A DNA stretch of 64,000 nt, taken from Sporodiniella umbellata. Taxonomy: Eukaryota > Mucoromycota > Mucoromycetes > Mucorales > Rhizopodaceae. The notes below the pieces were generated by a model that worked only from the letters and a program-made list of their open reading frames with translations, was not told where the DNA came from and did no database searches. Of this stretch, positions 9,778 through 21,364 are shown one piece after another. The position numbers and the translations under genes are program-made. Positions within the stretch are counted from its first letter, which is position 1, and every line of letters begins with the position of its first letter. The DNA lies in contig JAIXMR010000111.1 in assembly GCA_025677835.1 (NCBI GenBank), positions 30,385 through 94,384 of the forward strand. Reading direction: 5' to 3'.

Positions 9778-12700
9778 CTAGATACGCCAATTAATTCCAG
9801 TGTTGGCTAAAGCCAGTAACATTGGATCGTCAAAGTATTTGTTTATACTGACATCCTCTGAAAGGCCTTTTCGTCTTCTTGTCTTAACCATAAAGTCCCT
9901 AGCTAAGTGTGTTGCAGAGCTAGGCTCTAAGGGCTTAAGAACGATGTTTGTATCCAATGGATCTCCAGGTACAATTTGCCAATGATCGAAGATTTGTTGG
10001 CAGAACGCTTGGCCTTCAGTGTGTGTTCTTAAGTCAGTCTCAAATCCACATGAGTCAATCACTGGAATATAAGCCTTGACTGTATAAAGAGGAGAGCCTG
10101 GCTTAGGAATATCTTGAGTGACATGACCTCTTCTTCGCTGTAACACTGCATATACTGCAGCAACACAATCAGCCGGTGCTTGGATTTCAACATAATGTAC
10201 AGGTTCCATTAAACGAGGGGTAGCCTTTAAGAGAGTGATGAGAAAGGCTACGGTATAAACTACAAAACGAACTTACAGTCAAAAATGAAGAATAACAAAC
10301 ACGACGCGCTGTAGGAATAATCTGCCCACCACCTCTATAGATAGGCTCATTGGCCAATACTGCGTCCAAGATTTTGAATTTAACATTACGAATAGCTACA
10401 CAAAGAAAACAGTCAAAAAAAGGAATGTAGAAAAGCCAAAGAGAGTCTTACGTTCATCGCAAAGAGGGCCTTCTCTTGTCCCCCATTGAAAACCTTGGCG
10501 GACAGAGTCCTTTACAGAATAAAGCAGCTTCTTGTCAACCTCAGAAGACAATGTGTCATCCATTAAAACATTAGGGCCCATATCATCAGGTCCGAATGCC
10601 CAAACGGATCTTGATGCAAGTACATCAAAACCGTGTTTAGTTTCCAAATGCTTGCCAAGTTTGGCTTGTGGCCAGCGAATGCTGATTTCACCAGTTTCAA
10701 TTTCTGCCGCAAGCTCTTTTTCAAGAGGTTCAGCAATAAATGTCAATTTGTTCCTATTATTTGTTTAGATTTGAAACGTATTGATATACACTTTACTTTT
10801 TGTTGGGAGTTTCTGCGAAGCATTTCAGCGCAGATGTCTCGACTACAGTTTCACAGAATCTTACCACAGGGTCAGATACCTTCAACTCAATTTCTGCATA
10901 CATACGACGAAGGTCGTGTAACACACAATCCAGATAAAGCTCACCCGTACCCAATACAACATGCTCGCCGGATTCTTCTACTTTGGTGGTTACAATAGGA
11001 TAACTTTTGTTGATCTTTCTCAAGCCATCCAACATTTTGGGCAGTTCTGAGGGGTTGACAGGTTCAATTGCAACCTTGAGAGTAGCTGCGGTAGGGAAAC
11101 GAAGAGGTTTGAAAATGTAAGCATCCTCTTTAGATTTTTGATCAACGATCGTGGCAGTCTTCATAATTGAATTGTCAACACCGTCCAAAAGCACCCAGCC
11201 ACCAGCAGGAACACCATCCACCTCAACTCGATATCTAGATTCGTATACCCATGTGTGTGCTACCTTTTGCATAGCCATATCTTCTTCATCATCTACTGTA
11301 TAGCTTTCACCAAGAACGCGAACCACCTGGCCAGCTTTAACACTACCACTGAATACACGACCAAAGGCTTGAAAGCTGGTACTCTCTTCGTTATTGAAAA
11401 GCTTGGTGATATGAATCATCAGAGGGCCTTCTGAATCGCATGCGCTCATAGCTGTTGCTACTTGGCTGTCTAAAGGCCCACTGTATATACGACTGATTTT
11501 GTGGGCGGCGTTTTCTGCAGGCGAGGGCACATGTCGAGCGACCATCTCTACAAAGGCGCTATTAGGTCCAAAAAATTGGGTGAGAACTAAACGTAACAAA
11601 GGTTTCACATCCATTTGATAGTCCTTATGCTTCAAGTATATTCCTAAAGAACTGAGAGTTCTCTTCAAGTCATTAGTTTCCTCGCCCAGAACTTGGGCAT
11701 AAATTTTGTAAAGAGGCTCTAAAATAAAATGGATAAAAGTACGCTTGTATTGACCGTTTGCTTTGCGGTGGAAGGAACCATTTTCGGCATTAAAAAACAC
11801 ATCTCCCCAAAGTCGTTTAGCAAAGGCATTGGCGTCAAAATCGACATCATATGAATCAGCATAGAGTTTAGCAAAAGACTTGAGTGAAAAAACCCAGCCA
11901 ATTTGACTGGATGCAAAGCAAACATTGCCTAATTCTGGTGACAAACGAATACCTTCACCTCCAGGCATAGAACTATATAGTTATAAAGGCACAGTATTAA
12001 GATAAACATGTATAACAATTGTTTTTTTCAGTTATTTACCGAATGACTGTGTTGACTTCTTCAATACAATGACGAACTTTGAAGTAGGCATCGGCGGGTG
12101 GCAATTTCAATTCTAACATCAAACGGTCCATCTTGTTGATTACTAATGTCATAGCCAAGCCTTCACGAACACAATGTTTAATTACTTGCTCTGTGTTTAC
12201 CATTAAACCCTCTACTACATCAACAATAATAACTACACCATCGGCGAGTCGAGTTGCTGCAACAACCTCATCAATAAAGTTGGTATGGCCTAAGATCCGT
12301 TCAATTCATAAGCCTCTCTGTTTCTCTTTTCTAGACTTCAACATTTTTTTTACCGGGTGTGTCTAGAATATTCATCAAGTAAGATTTTTCTTTCATGTCT
12401 TGAAGAACAAGAGTCATAGGCATACTCTTGATCGAGACACCGCGCTCTCTTTCTAAAATATGTGTATCTGTGTATCTTTCTGGTTGCTCTACATTAATAG
12501 GTATATCGTGCGTTTCAGAAATCAACATATCTACAAAAGAGGTCTTTCCGTGGTGAAGGTGTCCAACTACAGCGACGTTTCTAATCAAGTCGGGGTGGTT
12601 CATTAAGTCTACCATGAACCTGATAAAAATAGAAACATTTTAGACAATGTATAAAAACGCGCTGTTATATTACTCTTTGCTGTAATGAGTTTCTGGAAGA

Positions 12701-13071
12701 TCGGTTTCATAAACATTGAACTTTCTAACTTGTACAGGAGCAACAATAGGCTCGCTTAAAGGCTGCGTATCTTCTTCTTGTACTAAGGTCTCAACATCTT
12801 GTCCGTAAACTTCTTCGGCTGAGGGATAATATTTTTTGTCCTCATGCAAAACGATTTGGTTTGGAGGAATGTCTAACAGAAGGTAAGCATTTTTTCAGCG
12901 AGCTTTTTATGTACCATCAATTTGCATCAAAGAAGTTTCCTCGGTATGCTCCTCTTCTTCTGCCTCAGGCTCCTCGTATGTCTTTTCTTCTTCAAGTTCT
13001 AGATCCTCATCTTCTTCTTCAAGATCTGGGCCAAGGTAGTTACCGAATTCGTCATATAGTGAGTCATCCAT
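9778..13071 (-). CDS. SNU114: SNU114/EFTUD2, U5 snRNP GTPase
   Basis: EF-2-like GTPase of the U5 snRNP that controls Brr2 and spliceosome activation and disassembly (family knowledge). Eight exons: 13071-12915, 12872-12674, 12619-12354, 12289-12040, 11972-10797, 10753-10452, 10395-10277 and 10224-9778. They give 971 residues, essentially the length of human EFTUD2. Seen: an acidic N-terminal domain ([17 protein letters not shown]), [18 protein letters not shown]1 GHLHHGKT, G2/G3 [11 protein letters not shown] and DTPGH (split by an intron), G4 NKMDR, domain [19 protein letters not shown], and the conserved tail [20 protein letters not shown]. All expected domains are present without a break. 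The intron between DTPG and H falls inside a GTPase motif. Confidence 0.97.
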
Positions 13072-13646
13072 CTTTTAGATCGCGTTTTTTTTTTTTAGTT
13101 TTTTTTTTTAAAAAAAAAAAATAGACTTCGCTTGTAGCAAAAGGACTGAAATGGTATCAATTTTTTTTTCCACTTTTTTTTGCCTACAAGCTCTTCGGAG
13201 ACGTCATTTGTGACTTTGTTTTCTGTCCTCTAGGCTACCATACAGCAAACTCTAGTTTTGATACAAAGCCTTCCAAGATTTTTTTACTGTAATCAAAGAG
13301 CATAAGCATTAGAAAATAGATACGGTAGGTGTAGACCAAAAAAAAACTACATTAGTACGAATAAAAGAGATCAGCTTGATAATGGCGGAGTTTACCCTCA
13401 AGACAAAGTGCTATGTACTTTTGTAGCTCTTTTAATTAGCTTTAGGATTAGGAACGCCAAGTTTTATTTTATACATTGCTTTTTTTTTATTTTCAAATAA
13501 AAAAGAATAAGAATTCCCAATCTTCTGTTTTCTATTTCATTTAGTTTTTAAGACATAAGTTTTAACATTCATATTACAGAAGAAAAGGAAAGGCCTGTAT
13601 TTACAATCTGTTGGAATATGTATAAGTAGCAGTTACAAAAAAATGT
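13072..13646. other. Spacer between SNU114 start and GSK3 stop
   Basis: AT-rich, with T- and A-runs near 13087-13120. It must hold the SNU114 promoter and the GSK3 3' untranslated region, both on the minus strand. No further coding signal is seen. Confidence 0.6.
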
Positions 13647-15042
13647 TTAAATGGATGAAGGCGATATCTTTAGTTGATCCAATGGAATAGGGTCAAAGTT
13701 TTTAACATCAATGCCTCTGGATAAGAGTTCTTGTTCCGCATGCAAAGGAACTAGGCTACGGATAAGATCTGGTCGAATTGACAACTCTAGTAGGCGTTTT
13801 TAGCAAAGGGTTTGGTCAGTAGTTTTCTTACCTTCTCTAGTAAAATTCAATACAGGGGGAAGAGGTCTATCCTCAGATAGTCTTGTATTTGGATCGCGAA
13901 TGGAGTCAAAGAAAGGATGACACAAAGCCTCAATAGGTGTTATCCTTTGTTGAGGGTGATATTGAAGCATACGCTCTAAAAGATCTACTGCTTCAGGCGT
14001 TGCAGTAGAAAAAATCTATAGCAAATAGTTTAGACAAGAAAATGCTAAGCGATTTCTTACGTTAGTTAACGATTGACGTCTGATTTGCGGGAAACGGTGC
14101 TCAACATAACTGGCGTTCATAGCAGCAATTTCTTGCTTAGCGGGAGTGCCCAAGATCTTTATGATCTCTACAAGTTGATCAATGCCACTGTCTCCAGGGA
14201 AAAAGGGTTGTCCTAAAATCAGCTCAGCCATCACACAACCCGTGGACCAAACATCGATGCTCAAAGTATAGTTTGTAGCACCAAAAATTAATTCAGGTGC
14301 ACGGTAATATCTTGAACAAATATAGGAAACATTGGGTTCGCCGGGAACAAGTACTTTGGCACTATTATTACCGAAAATTTAAGCTCTATGTATTTCTTTA
14401 CCTACCAAATCTTACCTTCCAAAATCGCACATTTTACAAATGCCAGTAACAGGATTCAACAATACATTTTGTGGTTTAATATCACGATGACAAATCCCGA
14501 GAGAGTGAATATAGGCTAGCGATCGAAGCACTTGATACATATAGACCTGCACTGAAATCATTGGCATGTGAGTTTTCGATTTAGCATGTTGACGTGTTGC
14601 TTTGTATAACGTATCGGGAATATATTCCATAACCAGGTTCAAGTAAACTTCGTCCTCTTTGTTATCTACTTGGTTATAAAAGTACGACTTGAGTTGGCAT
14701 ATGTTGGGGTGGTCTACGAGGCGCATAATCTGTAGCTCACGGTTCTATTTTAATCTTATTAGACTTCCAAAACTCTTATACAAGAGAAGATAAGCTTTAC
14801 CTTGAATCTTCTATCTTGAAGAACCTTCTTAATAGCTGCTTCCTCATTAGTTTCAACTAGGCGTGTTTGGTAGACAACACCAAAAGATCCGTTGCCTGTA
14901 ATTTTTTTGTTGGAGTACTCTAACTTGAATTGCTTTCCAGATCTGGCTTCTTTAGCAATCACTTTGACTGTTTTGTCGTGATGAGCTTTTTTTTACTTTA
15001 GTAACCTAGCTGGTGTGCATTGTGTATAAGCTTACCTGTCAT
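13647..15042 (-). CDS. GSK3: Glycogen synthase kinase 3 (GSK3/shaggy) homologue
   Basis: CMGC Ser/Thr kinase of the GSK3 family. Six exons: 15042-15036, 14985-14801, 14744-14416, 14361-14061, 14015-13832 and 13786-13647, giving 381 residues. Seen: the glycine loop GNGSFGVV, the lysine in [26 protein letters not shown], the catalytic loop [17 protein letters not shown] (the DFG is followed by a splice junction), the activation-loop tyrosine in [18 protein letters not shown], and the GSK3 C-lobe [19 protein letters not shown]. The first exon carries only ATGACAG, just over two codons, and this start is chosen because the next exon has no earlier ATG in frame. Substrates in this fungus cannot be inferred from the sequence. 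Confidence 0.95.
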
Positions 15043-15682
15043 TGAGGTAAGATTTATATAAATGTATATATGAGTGAATGTTTATGTATATATATATATA
15101 TATATATGTATATAAATATATGTATAGACCAGGTTGTATTTTATCAGAGGCGATGAGTGAGGATAATAAACTGAGCTGCTGTTTCTCGTGTCACTTGATT
15201 CAAGAGAGTAGAGAAAGAAAAAAAAAAAAAAAAAAAAACTGAGGGTAAACAAGCGCTTATCGGGGTTCAATTTCATTTGACAAGTCTTGACTGGGCATTT
15301 TTGAAATAATGAAAAGTATTGGAATAAATCCATGTATTTAATTAGAGTCTAATAAAGAACTGTAAACCCATAGACTATGGTGATGGCAGTAGTCAGAAAT
15401 AAGGCATTAAGAAAGAGAGATAAGTTAGTCAAAGCCACAAATCATTGCATAATGGTGATTGGGGAAAAAAACCATTACGCTCTACAAAAAGAAAAAGAAA
15501 AAAAGAGAAAAACAAACCAAAAGAAATATATAGGACCAAAGGTTTTCGATTCTCGCTTATTTAAAATACATCTATGGTTTAGGTTTTGTTATTACTCTTG
15601 TTTGTTACATTTATAATGAGAACAGTGACGACATTATATCCTACATAGGACTAGTGTTTATTTTTTTTGGTTCGCGTACGCA
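15043..15682. other. Spacer between GSK3 start and LRRC40 stop
   Basis: Holds an alternating TA microsatellite (about 15087-15107), an A-run (about 15219-15238) and the presumed GSK3 promoter. ORFs here are low-complexity or short and unsupported. Confidence 0.55.
15087..15107. repeat. (TA)n microsatellite
   Basis: Perfect alternating TA run of about 21 bases, about 45 bases upstream of the GSK3 start codon on the minus strand. Confidence 0.8.
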
Positions 15683-18089
15683 CTAATTTCGTACACGGTG
15701 TCTTAAGAATTCCATAACAGCCTGAGTTCCTTGGTCAACGACAGCAGGGCGAGGAATCCTAAACCTGAAAAAGTAAATATATTAGCAAAGAAGGATTTAA
15801 AAAGACTTTTCTACCTATTTCCAAATACAACTAACTCCTTCAAATCAAGCAAAGATAGCTCTGGAGGCAAATTGCTGATTTCATTGTTGCTAAGGTTCAA
15901 TATCTGAAGCTTTTTTCCAAACATTTCAATAGCGATATTGTCAATTTTGTTTGAGCTCATTGACATGGTTTTAAGTTCAGGTGTAAGAGCAGCCAGATTA
16001 CTAGGAAGATGTGTAAGATGGTTTCTATTCATTGAGAGCTCCTCAAGTTTTGGGAAACTGCTTTCCCCGGTCGCTTTGAGTGTCTTGATACGATTGTTAG
16101 AAAGTTTCAAAACTTTAAGGCTAGAAAACACTATTCCGTCCAAAGTCAAATCAAACTCTTCTAAGCGGTTGTTATCCAAATCCAAGTGAACAATATATTG
16201 TGAAACGTAGTTCAATGCCAAAGGAAAATGGGTCAACAAGTTGTTACCTAAGACACTGTAAGTACGAGTGATAAATCTTCTTTTTTTTCTTACTCAAGAC
16301 AATTCCTCCAGGTATGGCCTCATTCTCGAAAGTAACAATTTCTTCTGGTAGTTCTGCTATCTCTTTGTTTGAAAGTATAAGCTTTCGGGCCAAGTCTACC
16401 TGGCGGTTTGTTTGTTGTATCTCTTCTGTAAGCTGTTAAAATCGCTGTTGGTTTTTTTTTTTTTTTTTTTTTTTTTGGTACCTTCATAGTCCTCTGTACT
16501 AAGCTCTTCAGAAGCCTCATCATCATCAGCAAGCTCGCTCTTTACTTTTTGATCTTCAGGCTCACTTTTATACTTTGCTTTAAGCGATTCAACGAATTGG
16601 GTCATTGATCCAGTGATACGCATTGGATTACCCTCCATATGAATTGTTTTAAGTTCTTCCAGTTGACCTAAACTATAAGGAACTTGGTTTATGTTGTTCG
16701 CTCTTAAATCGAGGCGCTGTAAATGAGCAAGGTGAACAAGTGCAGCAACAGGTATATCATCCAGCTTGTTAGACGATATATCTAGAGTCTGAATGTGTGG
16801 TGCACCTTTGAGGCCCATCATTCCAGCTTCCGACACTCTGTTGTTCTGTAAAGATACCTCTACTAATTTAGGAAGTTTCAAGCTACCACTTGTGATTTTT
16901 GTCAGTTGATTGTTACTGGCGTCCAATCGCACAAGATGGGGTAAAGTCACTTCGCCTAATATACCCTTTGTGAGAAAAATCCTTTGCTGTTAAAAAATGT
17001 ATTTATACCTGAAAATAAAGTTTTCAACCTATTTTGGTTTAGCTGCAAGTCTTTAAGTTTAAACGCTTGAAAAATAATGTCAGGGAGGTTCGTTAGCTTA
17101 TTGTGGCTCAAATCAACTTTTGTCATATTTTTGACTGCTGAGATATCAGATATATGGACCTCTTCAATTTGGTTGTGACTTAAATCCAGCTTTTCAAAAT
17201 TAGAATCTGATATAGTTACGTGGCAAAGTTTGTTGTGGGATAAATCAAGTTCTCGAAGACCCTCAAGCTTAAACAAAACACTTGGAATGTTTTCAAATTC
17301 GTTATAAGGTAACAGAACAGAGCTCAGGTTCTGTAGAAACTGAATACTTTCAGGCAAAGAGCTAAGCTTGTTGACTCGAAACTATTGACTTTAGTTTTAG
17401 ATGTACTGGTGACAACTTACATCTATCTGTTTTAAAGAGCCAAATTCCTTTCCAAACTCTTCATCAATATGTGTTATTTGATTATCTCCAGCCACAAACT
17501 TTCCAAGCTCTTCTGCATCGTACCAGGCATCTCCGGAGGAACCAAAATCTACAACGACTTTTTTTGGATCGACATGATACCTAAAAAAGAAAAAATAAGT
17601 ACTTGATATCATATTTATGTTACTTTTTAAAACTTACATTTTCAATACTTCTTCTGGTATACTTTTCAGTTCTCGGCTTGATATGTCCAGCTTGCCAGAG
17701 CCTTTTGCTTGTTTAATAAGTACTTGAAGGCTTTTTGGAGCTACAACTTCCTCGGTAGTAGTACCGTACCTCTGAGCACCTGTCATAACTTTAGTCCTTA
17801 CAGCTGGCTTCTCGTCTTTTTCTTTAGTCTGATTTGCCGCACGCGCTCTTTGTTGAGCCATAAATGCTCTGACTCCTTCCGAAGGTTTGGCAGTTTTTGT
17901 TGCTTTGCTTGGAGTTCTACCTGCTGGCTTAGGTGAGGCCTTGGGCTCTTCTACTAACGCCTCTTGTTTTTGGGGTTTGGAGGTAGGTGTTTTGAGTCCT
18001 TCAGAAGAACCAGTTTGTTTTTGCGCTCTTAGCATAGAAGCTTTAGTAGGTCGTGGGGTGATTGAGGGTGTTCTCTGTCCAATGGGCAT
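15683..18089 (-). CDS. LRRC40-type leucine-rich repeat protein
   Basis: Exons 18089-17638, 17580-17421, 17381-17009, 16955-16482, 16425-16294, 16247-15815 and 15764-15683 give 701 residues. The first about 120 residues are basic, low-complexity and Pro/Thr-rich. Then come two blocks of typical LRRs (LxxLDLSHNKLxxLP pattern, e.g. LRELDLSHNKLCHV, LQRLDLRANNINQVP, LKVLKLSNNRIKTL) separated by a charged linker (KYKSEPEDQKVKSELADDDE). The end, RIPRPAVVDQGTQAVMEFLR, matches the LRRC40 C-terminus, which is why I use that family name. The biochemical role is not established; LRRs normally bind other proteins. The intron between exons 4 and 5 has a poly-A run (poly-T on the plus strand, about 16451-16476) beginning a few bases after its donor. 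Confidence 0.85.
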
Positions 18090-18787
18090 GTTGTTGGTAA
18101 CTCTTTTTTTTTTGAGTTGAAAAAAAAAAAAGGAGTAGTTTTTCAGAAGAAACATAAATCTGCTTTTGAGTCTCAGTTTCAAATTGCATACACTGTCTTT
18201 ACATGTATAGTAAATACTAGTATTAAGCTATTTTGGGTTTTATCCAACTAAAGTGTCATATCAGTCTAGGCAAATTAAAAGTACAATATTATACGTTCTT
18301 TAGTTGAAATACAAACACTCTACGTTTTAAGTTCTATCTACGGAAATAACAAAGTGTTTTTGTATTGATTTTGATTGAGGTTTAACTAAAGAATAGAACT
18401 GCACTCAATCCCCAAAAGCACAAGAGCATATCCTTCATAGAGCAATCAATACTGGTTCATTTCTAGACTAATATTAAGCAGATATAAAAATAAGGCATAT
18501 CAAATAATAAAATACCCTCTTTAAGCAATACATACAGCTAGAAAGATAAGCATATAGTATTTGATAATAGTATAAAGGTACCACAGCCAATACTTGCGTT
18601 TTCCTTTGTATATTACAATGTATTCACTTGGAAAACATTTACAGAGAGCTATATAAAAACTTTTCATGCATTGACTTGTTTTTTGAAAAGATTTGGCCCG
18701 TTGGAAAAGGTTTGTGACCGCTGGTAGTTTTCTCTTTTTTTTTTTTTCGAGAAAACACTCGACTCTTTTTCTAACAAAAAAAACAAT
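18090..18787. other. Divergent spacer LRRC40/ELP6
   Basis: AT-rich, no coding exon seen. It should contain both promoters; the last 60 bases before the ELP6 ATG include a poly-T run. Confidence 0.6.
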
Positions 18788-19631
18788 ATGGGGTTCGCTA
18801 CACTTGATTCAGCACTTGCATTTCCAAACAACATACCGCCTAGCAACTCTAGCATACTAATAATCGACACATTAAAATCGGAAGGAAATTTCTTAATCAA
18901 CCACTTTGTCATCAACCATTTAAAAGCAGATAAGCCTGTCATTCTTGTAGGGCTTTCCCAGATTTTTAATCACTACTTTTTGATTGCTCGAAAGCTGGTA
19001 AGAAACAGCTTGTTTTTACAAAAAAGAAAAAAAGTAAAGCACATCCTCTGATGTACAAGTTACTTAGGGAATCAACCTGCAGACATACAAACAAAGTGGC
19101 AAGTTAGTATTTATTGACGGCTTAACACATCTTAACGAATACACGGAAAATACACCTTATCCACCCAGCAAAACTCCCACAGCTCCAACTGGGACACTAG
19201 AGTATAAGGACAGCCTAAAAATGTTCTATAAGTCCATCCAAAGCTTTGCCAGCCAAGACGTTTTACTGGTTTTAGACGATTTGAGTGTGTTGCAATATAA
19301 CGGCTTTGACAATGTCCCTCATTTTACATCCAAGCTCAAAACGCTTATGGAAAGCGTCAATGGAACTCTTTTGAGTATCGTGCACGCAGACGAGGAGGAA
19401 AGTGAGGATCCGGAACAAGACAATTTTATAAAGAAAACCATTTACGGTAGCGATATTATTTTGCATGTACAGCCTTTACATAGTGGTTTGGCTAGGGACG
19501 TGCATGGTCAATTGGACGTAATAAATGGATCTCAACTAACAACGCCAATCAACTCTCTATCCATGCACTACAAGATATTAGACAATAACGTGCACTTCTT
19601 TGCTAAGGGACTTCAGCAAAATGTATTATAG
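18788..19631 (+). CDS. ELP6: Elongator complex subunit ELP6
   Basis: Part of the Elp4-Elp5-Elp6 RecA-like hexamer of Elongator, which modifies wobble uridines of tRNA (family knowledge). Exons 18788-18997 and 19068-19631 give 257 residues. Seen: the N-terminal strand and helix SSILIIDTLKSEGNFLINHF, then HLKADKPVILVGLSQIFNHY at the place of a degenerate Walker A (no GKT, as expected for Elp6). KLVFIDGLTHL, VLLVLDDLSVLQYNG in the Walker B position and DIILHVQPLHSGLARDVHGQ complete the RecA-like fold. The order and length fit ELP6 better than ELP4 or ELP5. Confidence 0.85.
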
Positions 19632-19778
19632 AATAAAAGGAAAAGGGCGTTATATTATACAAAAGATAGTACGACATTTTGTGCATAAGTATATTTGTGT
19701 ATATTTAGACTGTCTGTGTCTAGAAAAGCCTGGGCTCTATTTATGTCGAGTGGTAAGTTTTAGCTAGGCTAGTTTTTT

Positions 19779-19779
19779 G

Positions 19780-19809
<30 letters not shown>
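19779..19809. repeat. Poly-A run of about 31
   Basis: Uninterrupted A tract about 150 bases after the ELP6 stop codon, in the 416-base spacer before the next gene. The rest of that spacer shows nothing coding. Confidence 0.8.
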
Positions 19810-19810
<1 letters not shown>

Positions 19811-20047
19811 AGTTCAAGCGAATGAGATTTCATTGACGTATCTTGCACAAAAAGATTCAAGGAGATCTCTTTTGTGGTACGTAGCCATGTGAGGCCAAAA
19901 CAAGATCCTTAAAAAGGATATCGATTTTTTCTTCGTTTTTGAAAAAACAAAAAACAATGTTCCAAACATGTATACGATTTTAGAGAATAATAAGCTTTGT
20001 GGGAGAATGAGCATATATTTTTTGCGTTCTTTCTTTTCAAGAAAATA

Positions 20048-21299
20048 ATGAAGTACATCCTTCTGGTTTACCTTTTCAGTGTTGTTTACGCCCTGATACC
20101 CACACAAACATATGTGAGACAACAATCCATCGATCGGCCAACACCAGCTCCTGAAAGACACATGAAGCGAGATGTAGAAGAGGTATTGAGTCTGTACGAG
20201 AACTGGGCAGATAGTTGTAATCAAAGAAACAATGTTCAAGTCGACCTTCCTAACGTTAATGGCCTATGGAAAACATTAACAAGTACTGTGTATTGTGGAA
20301 ACGGCCAGAGAGTAACAGTAACAAAGACAGTAACAGCAACAACTACAGCAAAAACCAATGGTGGCAAAGGTGGTGGTGGTAACACAACATGCGATAGCAA
20401 ATGCTGGAGCGATTACTTGTGGCGTAAGATATTAAGCACTTACACCTAGCCTATGTTAATTTTTTTTTTTTGGTTTAGATACATACGGCTATGGAATATC
20501 AGTAGCTCAAGGATTTACTGGCACACTCTTGGGAATCCTTGGTATCTACTTTTTGATATTTGGTTTTGGTTCATTCAGAGGGACTTTAGCTGCTGTAGGC
20601 TTCGTTTTCTTTGGTACGCTCTTATCAAAAATCCAAAGATAACATTTTCTAATCTCCTTTGTGCATTAGGGTGCATGACATGGATTGGCCTAGTCAATAA
20701 CGAACCACAGTATGGCTATCCTCACAATGAAGTTGTCTACATTTCTGTTTCCTGCGGTCTCGGCCTTTTAGGTGGTTTTTTGTTTATGTATATTTACAGC
20801 ATAGCTGTCTACTTCATTGGCTGTCTTGGGGGTTTTTTCCTCGCGGTTTTTATACTTTCATGGAAAGAAAGCTTGACCATTCAAATTGTAAATCCAATTG
20901 ATAAAAATCTCAACAAGACACTAAACTCTATTAATGTAGCAAGTAGCACGTATCTGTTTTATTGTAGGTATGGGTGTAGTTTTCGCAATTTTCATTTTCT
21001 TGGCAGAAAGCTACGTGGTCATCTTTTGCACAGCGTTTATCGGTGCTTATCTACTCATCTTTGGTATTGACCTTTTCGCCCATACAGGCATGGTGAATGC
21101 CTTCCTAGTTATATTTGACGGGAACCAATATCACAAAAACGTTTATATCCTTCGTGTGACAGTCTATGTTATGTTGGCCTTTATCATTTTTCTCACCTTG
21201 GTTTCTTTCGGATGGCAGTATTACTGGAATATTATCTCCAAGAAGAAAGGATTTGGTGTGAATATACAAGAGAAATGCGAAGAAAAAGAAGAAGCTTGA
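20048..21299 (+). CDS. TMEM198-like multipass membrane protein (DUF4203)
   Basis: Exons 20048-20423, 20479-20613, 20670-20887 and 20940-21299 give 362 residues. A cleavable signal peptide (MKYILLVYLFSVVYA) is followed by a soluble, Thr- and Gly-rich extracellular part with paired cysteines (NTTCDSKCWSDYLW). Then come about seven hydrophobic helices with the glycine-rich loops GLGLLGGFLF and GCLGGFFLAVF seen in the TM7S3/TM198-like domain. The tail is charged (KCEEKEEA). The last acceptor was set at TAATGTAG|CAA, the only choice that keeps the transmembrane frame. Localisation is probably plasma membrane or vacuole; molecular function is unknown. Ends 65 bases from the convergent MEF1 stop. 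Confidence 0.75.
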
Positions 21300-21364
21300 G
21301 AATAGTTTTATGTACACATTTATTTTAATAAAAAATAAGACACTTTTTTTTTATTGTATAGTCT

